Source: Perognathus longimembris pacificus
Lineage: Eukaryota > Chordata > Mammalia > Rodentia > Heteromyidae
NCBI RefSeq assembly: GCF_023159225.1
Contig: NC_063180.1
Coordinates: forward strand, 11,653,297-11,717,296
Length of the DNA stretch: 64,000 bases
Direction: 5' to 3'
Shown: positions 1-14,951 of the stretch, piece after piece
Numbering within the stretch: position 1 is the stretch's first letter
How the letters are laid out: each line of letters begins with the position of its first letter
Position numbers and translations under genes: made by a program
The notes under the pieces: generated by a model
What the model was told of the DNA's origin: nothing
Database searches by the model: none
The model's input: only the letters and a program-made list of their open reading frames with translations

Positions 1-1305
1 GCTCATTTTGTGTAAGACACAGGACTGAAAGTTAATAAAATTAAGAGGATAACAAGTAGTAAACAATCCAACTGTGCATTTCCTCCAATGACTCAGGGAA
101 CTGAAGGGAGCCTTACTCTACATCCCCTTGAGAGCCATCAGTCACAGCAAAGATCAGTCACAGTTGATCTTTGTACTGGGTGCAAAGCAGAATAAATAAA
201 GCAAAAACACAGTTTCCATAAAGGACGTGTGCTCAAATAACAGCAACAGTGCAAGCTTCTTAGATCTGCATATTGTGAGGGCAAAAAAGAGTAAGGTTGA
301 ACTATTTCCTTTCCCCTGATCTTACAAACTTGGCATGCCATTATAATTTGTGGCTCAGCATGAAATTGACTGGCAATAGTGCATTCTATAATTTTCCCTA
401 AAATAGGGCCATTCTATGAGTTGTTCTGTTAATGTGTTTGAAGATGATCCAAGATGAAAATAACTGCTCAACTTAATCTTTATTACAAGAGAAGTTTTAC
501 AGGAGAGTGTATGGAGTTACCTGAGTGATCATCTACACACTCTCAAGTGTAAATTTTCAGAGGAAAATGGATGAATTTCAGTAATAAAATAGCCTAAAAT
601 TGATTCTAGAACTAGAGATTAGCTCCTTTGCATAAACCATGGGTCTGCTGGAATAATGTCATTCTGTTATATGAATTTCCCTAAGAAGGGTATGTAATAA
701 TTAGCAAGATCATCACATAAAAAGTGTTGTGAAGTAAGAACTGAGTATTAAATATAATATATTAATTTCCATAAACCAAAAAACAAGAGAGATTTGAAGG
801 TCTTGATATTTCCCCTAAGTTGCAAACAAAGACATTTAAAACATGCTCTTTTTAGACTGATTTACTTTGAACCCTGAATTTTATCTGCAGTAATAGGTAC
901 GAAAACAAAAAGAAAAGAAGTCACTGTAGTACTGCATTATCAGATTAAGCACTATTGCAGAAGGTTCTAGATACCAAGAGGAATTTGAAGAACACTGGTG
1001 TGATATAGCTCAGAAATTTTGCATCTGCTCTGGCACTGTTATTTGAGGATCGGCAACAGGCAACTCCACACATTATGGGTGGACAAACTTGGAGGAGACA
1101 CAAAGAGCAAGAAGAGAATTTCAATGTGGTTGGAGAAAGTCTGGAAACAGCTGTTCACTACAGCTGTGATCAGAATCAGAGACAGGAAGGGGAGCTTTTC
1201 ACTGACACAAAAGAAATGCCAAATACACATATTTTATGTTTCATGCTACAGTTGTTTATGTGTTTTCTATCTTTGTAAATTATATGTGAGTGAGTAAATT
1301 GTTTA
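1..1305. other. unique AT-rich sequence, no gene seen
   Basis: No recognisable repeat, exon or RNA gene was found. Short open frames between 1019 and 1297 overlap on both strands and show no family signature. The segment ends at the target duplication of the adjacent L1. Confidence 0.5.
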
Positions 1306-1316
1306 GTCTTATTCTT
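1306..1316. repeat. left target-site duplication of the full-length L1
   Basis: GTCTTATTCTT here is repeated exactly at 8588-8598. The two copies bracket the minus-strand L1 and fix its ends. An 11-bp duplication is in the usual range for L1-endonuclease-primed insertion. Confidence 0.85.
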
Positions 1317-1849
1317 TTTTTTAAAACTATCTTCTTATTTTCTTCTTTATTGGCAAAGTGAAGTACAGAGGTGTTACAGTTTCATGCGTAAGGCAAGTAC
1401 ATTTCTTATCCAAATTGTTACCTCCTACCTTGTTTTTCCCCCCACTTCTCTCTTCAGTACTTCCCACCTGCTTCATGAGTTGTACAGTTGGTTTACACCA
1501 TTTTTTTGTAAGTATTGCTATTGCAATGGTTTATCTTTTTATTCTTTGTATCTCAATTTTAATATTCCCTTTCCCTTCCCTAGTTCCAATACCATATATA
1601 TACAGTATCTGGGGTACTAAGATCAGTTAGGGTAATAGTAGGGATAAAACCACAGGAAGGGAATATGAGAGAAAAAAGATATGATTTCACATGGGATGTT
1701 GAAAGTAACTACAACAATGATATACCATTTCCATAACTTGGAGTTCATTTCACTTAGCATCATCTTATGTGTTGATACAGGCATACCTATTAAGTTATTA
1801 TGATCTTCTGCTATTACTATTCTAGTGATGCACTAATTATTCCCTATGA

Positions 1850-5628
<3,779 letters not shown>

Positions 5629-5679
5629 TATATCTATCTTTATAGGGGCCATGTCTTCCCAATTTTTGTTCTAATAGCT

Positions 5680-6884
5680 TGGAGTTCTATTTAGGGTTCC
5701 TTTCCCTGACTGTATCTTGAGCTTGTTAATTTTCAATGTGTAGGACATCTTTGAGCATTTTCTGTACTGGTCATTTGGTAGAGATACGTTGTTTCAGTTT
5801 TTCCTTGCTGCAGAAGATTTTTTATTTTACCTTTGGCTATAAATGAGAATTTAGCTTGGTACAGTATTCTTGGTTGGTTACATACCTCATTCCTGGCTCT
5901 CCTTGCTTTCATGGTCTCTGCTGAGAAATCTAGGGTAATTCTGATTGCTTTTCGTTTTTTTGTGATTGTTCTCTTCTCCTTAGCAGATTTAAGGATTCTT
6001 TCCTTGGTCTCTATTGATCCTGTTTGTATTACAATGTGTCAATGAGATGTCCTATTCTGGTCTGATCTGTTTGGGGTCCTAAATGTTTCTTGTATCTGGA
6101 TGGGCCTATCCTTCTGACTATTTGGGAAGTTCTCTGCTAGTATTCTGTTAAACAAATTGCCTATTCCATTACCTTCCTTCTCTTGGTTTCCCTTAATACC
6201 TACTAGCCTTAAAATTATGCTTCCTGGTTGTATTTGGATTTCCTAAAGTGATCTGTCTTGCTTTTTGGAGTGAATTTGTATGATTTTTTTTTCTTTCTCC
6301 ATAAAGTCTAGGCTGTCCTCAATTCCTCAGATTCATTCCTCTATATAATCCAGTCTGTTCCCTAGACTTACAACTTGGTTTCTTGTCTCCTTTCCTTTTG
6401 ATTGTTCTTTCTTAATGGCTTCCAAGTCTCTGCTATAATTCTCTCTTAGGTCTTGTATGGACTTCTTTACTTCATTACTTTGGTTCTGAGTACTATCTCT
6501 CAACTCTTTTAGCTGAGTAGCTACCTTTCCTTAGGACTCTTTTCCCTTCTTTTGGAGTTCTTTTATCTTTTGGTTTGTCAAAGACATAGATTTGTCTATC
6601 AACTTACGGTTAACTTCATCACATCATGCATTATTCTTTGGCGTGCCTCCTCACACTCTAGATTACTTTTCTGAAGAGACTTGAACTTGTCATTTATCTT
6701 TTTTTTTTTTCAAAAGAGTTTGTAGAGCATTTTGAAGACTCTCCTCTAGGACTTTGATTTGATGCTCTGTTTTGATTTCCTGCTTGTTTTGAGTGAGAGA
6801 TGAGATTCCCTGTCTTGCCGTGTTTCTTGTGTTTCTTCTGCCCATCTGGATTGAAAATGCTAGTCTACTTGGCCCCCTTGGCAT
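5680..6884 (-). pseudogene. L1 ORF1 (RNA-binding chaperone), broken
   Basis: ORF1 protein trimerises through a coiled coil and coats L1 RNA. The N-terminal part, starting near 6884 or at the internal Met followed by GRRNTRNT, stays open for about 64 codons and matches the N-terminus of the copy at 38.5 kb. Downstream, the charged coiled-coil region and the RNA-binding and C-terminal domains can be traced antisense between about 6600 and 5700, but with several stops. An A-rich run near 6695-6710 probably caused one frameshift. About 50 nt separate it from ORF2, as in the nested copy. Confidence 0.75.
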
Positions 6885-8587
6885 TGTTTAGGATCCAAAC
6901 CAAACCTTACCAAGTCCTGTTGTACTGGTCTTAGAGGTTCACAGTCATAGAAAGGTTAATTCTCTCTCTCTCTCTCTCTCAGAAATAGAAGCAGATTTAG
7001 AGTCCCTACAGGTTACAATTTAAAGTAAAAACCAACCCTGATCCTGTATTCCATAGCTAGTTTATGTACAGTTACAATCCTGAATGAGTTTGTTCTTGCT
7101 CTTAGTTCTTGCGACTGGTAAGATTGCTCTAAGCACCCCCTTGACTCATTCAGATTGACCAAAGATGCCCTCTATCAAGCCTGCCAATAACCAAAGATCA
7201 ATTGAGTGTGGAGGTCCTAGCAGTAAATTTAGGAGGGGAATTTGGGAGTAGTGAAGTGAAGGTAGTAAAAGGAATACAGGATGAAGATTTTGATTTAATT
7301 TCAGTGAAATGGAAAAGTGGAGAAGAGCAAAATAAAAAGAAAACACATGATGAAAATGATATACGACCAAGGATCAACAAAAAATAGCAAAGGAAATAAT
7401 CAGAAGAAAGTGATTTTAAAGATAAAAATATATATGTAATTAAAATAAAATAAAATTAAAAAATGAATGAAATTAGAAAGTAAAGAACTTTATAACTAAC
7501 AAATCAATGAAGAGAAAAGATGTCTTCCTTGTTTGAGTAGTATTGTCTCTGTCTTGTGACCTCTTTCCAGCCTCTGGTTTCCTTGACATGGTCTAAGGTT
7601 TGTTTTTTTCCAGCTTGGCTGATTTGAGAGATGTTCAGTTTGCAGGGGGGATGGGTGGTGGCGGCAGCTGGGGTGGTGGTGGCTGCGGCTGAGGAGCCAG
7701 CGTCCTTTGAGTGTAAACTTATGGCTGAAAGACACACACGCCAGGGAAGTTCCTCCTATCAGGGTGAGGAGACCCTCTACTGGGTGGAGCTGACTGTGTA
7801 GTCTGCTGTGCTTTGTGGGAAGAATTTGGGTGCCCTTTATCACTGGGGGAATGTGATCAGTCTCAGGGACTAGTCTGTTGCTGCAGTGGCAACAGCAGTG
7901 ATGGCCTCAGGATGGTATGCCTCTTACTGTGTTTACCTGAGGCTGGAAGCTGCACCCCTAGGGAGGTTCCTCTCACCTGGGTGGGGAGACTTCCCGTGGG
8001 CGGAGCCGGGTCTCACTGCTCAGTTATGTTTACCCTTTTCAAAAATAGCCCCTTTGACCTTGCTTTTCCTTGGCCCACTTTATTTCCCATCTGCTCTGGC
8101 CCGGTCTATGCCATAGTCAAAGATGTTGTTTCACAATGGTGGTGGGGGGGGCAGGGAGGGCTAAGTTCCAAATACTGTTCTGTGGGCGTGAGCACAAGTG
8201 AGACTGTGTTTTGTGGTGTATTCACACTTTCTTTGGCTTTTTGGACCCTCTGTGATGTGCCTGTGAAATGAGTTAGTCTGCTGCCCCTCTGGTGGATTTC
8301 CCTCATCACAGGTGGGTGCTGGAGGTGGGTGTGGATCTAGGTCCTCCAGGAGGGGAGAGAGTGCCTGTATGGTGGTGGAAAACTACTCGGAGCTCAAATC
8401 TGTTTTCTCAAACCAGCTGTCTCATTCTTTTTCCCTCCTGCCTAGAATATCTATACTGTTATAACTTACTTGCACTAACTTTATAGGATTAGAGCTTTCT
8501 CTGGAATAGTAAAACTGGGTTCTTGGAGAGAGCTTAGATAGGTATCTACCTTGCTCCTCCCCCATCTAGCTCTTGTGCCCCTGTTTT
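6885..8587 (-). promoter_or_regulatory. L1 5' UTR / internal promoter region
   Basis: About 1.7 kb separates the L1 5' end from ORF1. Parts align with the 5' UTR of the nested L1 (36598-38535), for example the stretch antisense to 7970-8090 and the region near 8390 beginning GAGCTC. The sense 5' end near 8575-8550 contains AGATGGGGGAGGAG, which resembles the YY1-type site near the start of many L1s. A (TC)n run lies at 6960-6981. The element is CpG-poor, as expected for an old methylated copy. Promoter activity is inferred from family position only. Confidence 0.6.
6960..6981. repeat. (TC)n microsatellite
   Basis: A run of about eleven TC dinucleotides within the L1 5' UTR, just upstream of ORF1 in L1 sense. 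Confidence 0.9.
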
Positions 8588-8598
8588 GTCTTATTCTT
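8588..8598. repeat. right target-site duplication of the full-length L1
   Basis: An exact copy of the 11-mer at 1306-1316, marking the 5' end of the minus-strand L1. Confidence 0.85.
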
Positions 8599-8769
8599 AT
8601 CACATTAGTTCTTAGTCAAATGAGTTAATAATACTTGAGTAAATACAAACACACATACACCAGTTTCCTTTATTATCTTATTTTTATATGTTGGTATGGA
8701 AATGCTTATCATGTTGCTAATCATTTATTTTAGCATTGTTTTTTATTTTCAATTAGTCGGTTGCTTTTC

Positions 8770-9075
8770 TTATTTGGGGTCTTGTGCTTGCTAGATAGAT
8801 TACTGCTAGGGGCCAACTTTTTCCTGCACTGATTGTTTCTGAAATAGGGTCATGCTTTTTGCCAAGTATTGCACTTGAACTTCCATCCTCCTATTTTTTT
8901 TTTCATTTACCATTGAACCTAGGATGACAAGTGCACACAACCATTCACAGCTTCTGCCGTTGAGATGAAATCTCACAGATTTTTCCAACTGGACCTGCTT
9001 GGAGACAACCCTCACAATCTCAGTTTCCCAAGTAATTAGGATTCTATGTGTAAACCACTGGTGCTCAACTTAGTT
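8770..9075 (-). mobile_element. old SINE cluster (B1-like/ID-like)
   Basis: Degenerate minus-strand SINE pieces. One near 8840-8890 reads like the antisense of a B1-type left half (GGGTCATGC...CTTGAACTTCCATCCTCC). A second at about 8955-9070 ends in CCCAAGTAATTAGGATT, the antisense of the 'AATCCTAGCTACT' block of B1-like elements. An ID-like remnant may lie near 8775-8800. Divergence is high and the internal borders are uncertain. Confidence 0.5.
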
Positions 9076-9369
9076 TTTTTTTAAGTACCTTTCATTTTTC
9101 AATTAGCTCTATTCTTGCTACTTTCCTTTAGTGCAATTTTATATTTCCAATAACTAAAGGAAAGATCTTTTCTTATAAATCTCAGGAATTATGACTAGTT
9201 AATTGTGTGAGTATGTGTGTGTTCTTTCCCATAAACCTCATCCGAAGTCATACTAGGTTATTTTATGACTACATGACCTCAATTCTCATGGTTTATATGA
9301 AGATTCCATGGAAAATATACACTACCCAACACAATTATCATTTGAGTAACTATAGGAAAACCACAGGCT

Positions 9370-9480
9370 CTCATCTTTCCATAATTTTCTCACTTATGAA
9401 TTAGGATAATCCCTGTGGCTGGACAATTTGATTATTTTAAGGATTAAACAAGCTGATGTATATTGTAAAAAATACAGAGT
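9370..9480 (+). mobile_element. MIR-like SINE remnant
   Basis: The order 'TTTCTCACTTATGAATTAGGATAAT' (split here by mutations), then a T-rich link and 'AAGGATTAAACAAGCTGATGTA' resembles the 3' half of MIR, an ancient tRNA-derived mammalian SINE. Assigned by pattern only. Confidence 0.45.
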
Positions 9481-9626
9481 AAAATGTACATATTAAATTT
9501 ACATCACTTACAAATCATACAAAAAGTATATGGACATTTGTATTTCAGTAAGGGATATGTAAACCGGGGTAACTTTTTCATGTTAAGCATGTACTTTACC
9601 TCTAGAACTATGCCTATTAGCTTGCT

Positions 9627-9818
9627 CCTTTCCTTCCTTCCTTCCTTCCATCCTTCCTTCCTTCCTTCCTTCCACCCTCCCTCCCTCCTTTCCTTCCTTC
9701 CCCTCTCTCTTTCTCTCTCTCCCCCTTTCTCTCTCTTTTTCTACTACTTTTTCTCTCTCCTTCCTTCCTTCCTTCCTTCCTTCCTTCCTTCCTTCCTTCC
9801 TTCCTTTCTTTCTTGTAT
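9627..9818. repeat. TTCC/TTTC-type microsatellite
   Basis: Interrupted (TTCC)n with TCTC and TTTC variants, almost purely pyrimidine on the plus strand for about 190 bp. Frames through it give Ser/Pro/Leu/Phe-rich or Lys/Glu/Gly/Arg-rich peptides that are artefacts of the repeat. Confidence 0.95.
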
Positions 9819-9839
9819 CTTGCTTCCTGTTGTAGTTTC

Positions 9840-9945
9840 AGAGGTACCATAACCCTAACTTTTCTGGGCTGGTCTGGAGCTAATGATCCTCCAGCTTTCA
9901 CATCCCAAGTAGTTGGAAATACAGCTGGATATGTAACACTTTCAC
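9840..9945 (-). mobile_element. B1-like SINE fragment
   Basis: The antisense left half of the B1-like SINE: GGGCTGGTCTGGAGC, ATGATCCTCCAGC, then CCCAAGTAGTTGGAAATACAG. Its right monomer is missing or replaced by the adjacent TTCC repeat, which may have grown from its A-rich tail. Confidence 0.6.
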
Positions 9946-9982
9946 TCATAATCATATGCTCTCCTTAAGAAAGTGATATAAG

Positions 9983-10215
9983 TTGGGCATTGGTGGCTCA
10001 TGTTTGTACTGTAATCCTAGCTACACCAGAGGCTGAGATTTGAAGATTACAGTTCAAAGCCAGCCCAGGCAGAAAAATCTGTGAGACTCTCATTGCCAAT
10101 TAAGCAACAGAAAACCAGAAGTGGCACTGTAGCTCGAGTGATAGAGCTCTAGCCTTGAGCTGAGTTCAGAGACAGCACCTAGGCCTAGAGTTCAAGTCTC
10201 ATAACCAACAACAAC
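9983..10215 (+). mobile_element. dimeric B1-like + Geo-like SINE
   Basis: The left half is 7SL/B1-like (GGGCATTGGTGGCTCATG, AATCCTAGCTAC, AGCCAGCCCAGGC). The right half is the monomer also found in the ID-linked SINEs (ACCAGAAGTGGCACTGTAGC, CTAGCCTTGAGC, GAGTTCAAGTCTC). The tail is CAACAA-rich. A 13-bp target duplication with one mismatch flanks it: AAAGTGATATAAG at 9970-9982 and AAAGTGATACAAG at 10216-10228. It shows no coding capacity and would depend on L1 enzymes. Confidence 0.88.
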
Positions 10216-10474
10216 AAAGTGATACAAGATCAATGTGGGAAATTTAGAAGCTGCAAGTAAAGAGAAACACAAATGCACATGGCCCAAGCATGTCCATCTC
10301 TTTTCCTTTTCATCATCGGAACCAGAAGCTGTCTCAAAGATCTATAAGTACTCAAATGAAAAAAGAAAAAAGAAATAAAAGGCACATGCCATCGACTAAA
10401 AGCACAGGGGTTGGACTTTCCCTTTTTTCCTTAAAGATGTTTCCTGTCTATACCTTACTCTTGTATATTAAAGC

Positions 10475-10760
10475 TTAGATATCCCCTCCCCATAGACATA
10501 TATTAAAGGCTGAGTGCTTTTTTAATTGGTGGAGTAGTGAAAAGGTGGGGCCCAATGAGGCATGTTATTGGGGCAAATCTTTGAAGAGGATAATGGAATT
10601 CTGATAGCTTTCTCTTTCTCTCTTTAAATTCCACACCATGAGTTGCGTGAATTTTTCTCTACCATAAGTTTCAACAATAAATAATGTACTGTCTTGCCAC
10701 AGGTCCCAAAACAATAGCACAAATGAATCACAGACTTAATCCTACAAAATCACAAACTGA
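10475..10760 (+). mobile_element. MST/MaLR-like LTR (solo, old)
   Basis: The segment has the layout of an MST-type mammalian LTR: a '...AGGTGGGGCCCAATGAGG' block at 10543-10562, a CT-rich stretch at 10610-10626, and AATAAATAATGT near 10677 as a likely poly(A) signal. No internal retroviral sequence adjoins it. Borders are approximate and no target duplication was identified. Confidence 0.55.
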
Positions 10761-13559
10761 AACAAACTCATTCACGTTCCATGTTGATTATCTCAGGTTT
10801 TTGATTTAGTGATGGAGGATTAGCTCACACCTTTCCACCAATATATATTTACTTTTCCTATCCACATAGTAATCAAGAGGTTTTTCACACCATGAAGCAT
10901 CAGTCTTGAGGAATGTGGCATCTAAGTTCAATCATAAGTTTATCATGTGTTGGAAGAGTAGTTTAAGAATAAATTTTGCTAAATTTTGACTATGCCAAAA
11001 TTAGCCAAGAGTATATAAGGATTCAGTCATGAATTTAAATCTTGTACAACATGAATGCACTAAGTCTTAGAAAAATGGGGACCCTCTGTTATCCTAATAC
11101 ATAACTTTACATAACTTTAATGAAACACTGTTCAGGATCCTGGTTGCTTATCAGTGGTTCTGTTTTTTATCTATTTACAAAAAACCCCAGTAATTCCAGA
11201 AAATAACTTTTTATCTATTCATATATATATGAATATATATATGAATATATACGCATATATATATGCTCTGAAGAGCTTGATTGCCACCATGCTTTGCTCA
11301 TGAATACATACTTATTCAGAAGCAAAAAGTTCTTCATTCAGAGGAAGACAGGATGTTGTTTAACTTGTAAAGAACTGTCACAAGAATGCTCATTGATAAA
11401 GTACCCTGCCACCCTTGTTACAATGGAGAAGCACTGTTCTCCACAACATTGAATGAGTCCATCCCCAAAGGTATTAACTCTACTTAAACTAATGAAGAGC
11501 CCAGGTGTTTGAACTCATGACCATAGGTTTCAAAGCAGTGCTTAACCAGGCATTAGCAAAAGTACTCACATTCTTTAGTAGTATGTGCAAGAATACAGTA
11601 AATATTGCAAGTTAATATTTAAATACCATAGCTATTAAGACTATTAAATTAAACCTTTTCTTTTATTAATAATACATTTTAATGTGCTAGACCCCATGGC
11701 AGAGATTTGTAGAGCCTTAAATTTCATTTTGTCTTTCATCTGAACATGTAGACTACATCTTCCCTCCTCCTCTGGGTTTAGTACAATTACCAAAATAATT
11801 TGCATGAAATTAGTACGAGAAGCTTCCAGATCTGGATCTTGTACTGTCCTGCCCTATTCCCCATGATTTTGCTTCTTTTGTATCTGGTGGTGAAATGACA
11901 GGGATGAAATATTCCAACATTCCAACATTCTATTGCTTAACAAAACCATCAGACAGGGTAAGTTTGGAGTCTTAGAAAATTTCACAGTGAAGAAATTTAA
12001 CTTTAGTCAACTAAAATTTACTAAAACACAAAGTGGAAATAAACCTTTTTGTAAGAAAGCCACTAAATGTAGAGTTGTCATAAAAACTACTCACTGTAAT
12101 ATTTTCATGGGTTATTGATTTTTTCAATATAATTAATACGATTAAATAACATTATATGCCAATATAGGTTCCAATCAGGACCTGTGGCACCTATGTATGC
12201 CAGATGTTTGGTATACATAATATATTTTAGAAGATTGCATTTTGAAATGATTTTCTTGATCTAGAGAGAAAGACTTATCTAACTGTAGTGGCTTCATCAG
12301 TTTATGTTATGTATAGATGATACCAGTAAATATGGTGATGACTGCTAATGGCAATAGTTATGTTGAATCTTGTTGAATTTACAGTTTTTATACTTCATAT
12401 GCTGTATTTAACTTACTTAATTATCTCATTTATTTTCAGACTCTGGATATTCACAATTGTTAGATGTCTAGAACCCAAAACCCAGGAAATGTTAAGTAAG
12501 TAATGAGAAGCAGAGAAAAAACTCTTACTTAGATCTTCACAAGTTTGACCCTAAAATCTAGATACCGTCATCACCCTACAATTATGCAAGCAGAATTTGT
12601 TATATAAACGTAGGTGTGAATGAATATATTTAAAGGTGTGCTTAATGCTATAATTTGATAGAAGTTGCTATAAATTATGTTTGTACTATAGCTCAAAGAA
12701 TTTCTATTTAATGATGACATTACCATATAGCCAGGACATTATTTTTCATTTAATATATGTAAGGTAGTCATTTAAATATTTATGGCTTTGGGCTTTATAT
12801 TTGTTACTGGCAGCAGCTCTGAGATGAAGGTTTGAACAGCTTTTTATATTTATTTCTCAACTCTGTTATAAAGGATTTCAGCACAGAGTATTCAGCAATT
12901 CTGAAATGGTTATTTCTTTCCAGACAATTGCATGTGATCTAACTCCTTTTCTTCACTGACCACTGATGGTTGGTTGCAACAAAGGTCTCAATACAAGGGA
13001 CTAATAAAGACAGCTACTCAATGTCCAACTTTTTTCCTAGAAAAGTATCATTTATACTCCATTCCAAAGCAATAACTAAACAGGTCTGTGAAAACCTTCC
13101 CTGGAATACCTCAGGACTATTTATAATGACAATGATTTATATGTTCTTTCTATGGAAACAACCACAGAAATTGAGATCAGGAAAAAAAAATGTCATTTCC
13201 AGTATGGCACTGTATGCCAAGGGTGTAGAATGATAGTTGGTAATTGGCTAGTCTTCTCTTTAAAAATCTATGAATCATTTTAAAAATTAACAAAGATATG
13301 GTTATCAGAATAAAGTAAAACTTCCCCATTCTCAGAGAAAATATATCTTTCTTTTGTGGATATAAGGAAGTCATAACATTGTGTAAAGCTTGATGATAAT
13401 AATAACTGCTATTAAATCCAATTATAGCCACTGTAATTCACATACTGCATACAGTATACATCATATAATTATATAGTTTATATACTTTGTGGTTTATAAA
13501 GAATTTCTATATATAGTATATTTTGTTTTAAAACTCTGGGTTGCAGGAATTATTAGGCC
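10761..13559. other. unique AT-rich sequence, no gene seen
   Basis: About 2.8 kb with few recognisable repeats. It contains an ATATAT/GAATAT-rich low-complexity patch at 11220-11266. Short open frames at 11933-12118 and 12970-13233 have no family signature, no splice context and ordinary AT-rich composition, so they are not called as genes. An old MIR-like segment may exist around 11430-11560 but could not be secured. Confidence 0.45.
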
Positions 13560-13561
13560 TC

Positions 13562-13766
13562 TATTCTCTCTCTCTCTGTCCCTCTCTCTGCCTGCCTTCC
13601 TTCCTCTCCTTCCTCTCCTTCCTTTCTTCTTTCCTTCCTTCCTTCTTCCCTTCCTTCCTTCCTTCCTTCCTTCCTTCCACTCCTTCCTTCCTTCCTTTCT
13701 TCTTTCCTTCCTTCCTTCCTTCCTTCCTTCCTTCCTTCCTTCCTTCCTTCCTTCCTTCCTTCCTTC

Positions 13767-13836
<70 letters not shown>

Positions 13837-13850
13837 CTCTCTCTTTTACT
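13562..13850. repeat. compound (TC)n-(TTCC)n-(TTTC)n microsatellite
   Basis: About 290 bp of pure pyrimidine on the plus strand. It begins as TC, becomes interrupted TTCC with TTCTTTCC variants, then switches near 13769 to uninterrupted TTTC up to about 13834 and ends in TC. The ordered switch of repeat unit suggests successive expansions. Long open frames through it (Ser/Phe/Leu/Pro) are artefacts. Confidence 0.96.
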
Positions 13851-14284
13851 TTGGGGAAAACTGATCCTTGAAGAGCTTTATTGTTACCATCATGTCTTTT
13901 GTAACCATTAGGATGATGCAGAATCCTTTTGCAATAGTCACAGTGGACAGAGATATATCTCTACTCATGACTCTCCACTTATCACCATTCTTCCTTTTTA
14001 TACTAATTTTGTTTAATTTAAACATTTATGACTCCATTGTGTGATTTTAAAATTATTCTAACATAATTTAGATTATTAAATTATTGTTCCTTCAAATTAT
14101 TGAACAGTTACTTACTGTGCTTGGTAATTTCCATAGTGTAAATATTTTCAGTTTCAATTGTTTAAGTTGCTAAAGATTTAACTAATGACTCACAGAACCT
14201 CTCTATAACAGTAGTTCTCCTGAGCCTACACAAGCCAACTTCATCCCATGATCATCATTGGTAATTCAGATCCCTCCATCTGAT
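13851..14284. other. unique sequence, nothing recognised
   Basis: AT-rich sequence between the microsatellite and a truncated L1. No repeat, exon or RNA gene was recognised. Confidence 0.45.
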
Positions 14285-14874
14285 AAAAATTATACTAAGT
14301 GATGTGAGCCAGACCCAAAGAAACATGGACTCTGTGGTCTCCCTCATAGGGAATAATTAGCACAGGTTTAGGCCAGTCACAGCAGAGGATCACAAGAGCC
14401 CAATAGCTATACCCTTATGAAGACATAAGATGGTGCTAAGTGAAATGAACTCCAAGTTACGGAAACGACTGTTATATCACTGTTGTAATTACTTTCAACA
14501 TGCATTGTGAAACCGTAGCTTCTACTATTGATGATCCTCTTATATCCCCTTCCTGTGGTTGTACCTGCACGATCTCTGTATCTTATCTGAATACATTGGA
14601 AACCGTTTATACTGGTATTAGAACTAGGAAACTGAAAGGGAATAGCAAAATCGAGAGACACAGGGTAAAAAGACAAACGAATACAAAAGCAATACTTGCA
14701 AAACTGTTTGGTGTAAATCAACTGAACAACTCATGGGGGGAAAGGGAAAGGGGGAGGAGGAGAGGAGGATGAGGGAGGAGGTAACAAACAGTACAAGAAA
14801 TGTATTCAATGCCTTATGTATGAAACTGTAACCTCTCTGTAAATCAGTTTGACAATAAAAAATTTTAAAAAGGA
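14285..14874 (+). mobile_element. 5'-truncated L1, 3' end only
   Basis: It begins within the end of ORF2 (TATACTAAGTGATGTGAGCC, compare 44865) and runs through the whole 3' UTR to CAGTTTGACAATAAAAAATT and an A-rich tail. The 3' UTR includes a purine tract at 14736-14783 with four or more G runs. It has about 590 bp of the 7.3-kb full element. No clean target duplication was found, so the 5' border is approximate. Confidence 0.88.
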
Positions 14875-14892
14875 AGACTAGCTACTCAAGAT

Positions 14893-14895
<3 letters not shown>

Positions 14896-14946
<51 letters not shown>
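14896..14946. repeat. (CA)25 microsatellite
   Basis: Uninterrupted CA repeat about 22 bp downstream of the A-rich tail of the L1 3' end. Its purity suggests it is length-polymorphic. Confidence 0.97.

Positions 14947-14951
<5 letters not shown>

Noticed and set aside
7813..8271. 152-codon plus-strand frame
   Set aside because: It is antisense to an L1 5' UTR. Rejected as a host gene; the possible antisense L1 frame is treated as a low-interest finding instead.
9484..9955. Ser/Pro/Leu-rich and Lys/Glu/Gly/Arg-rich frames of 112-122 codons
   Set aside because: Both are translations of the TTCC microsatellite.
13489..13911. 140-codon frame of Ser/Phe/Leu/Pro repeats
   Set aside because: Translation of the TTCC/TTTC array.
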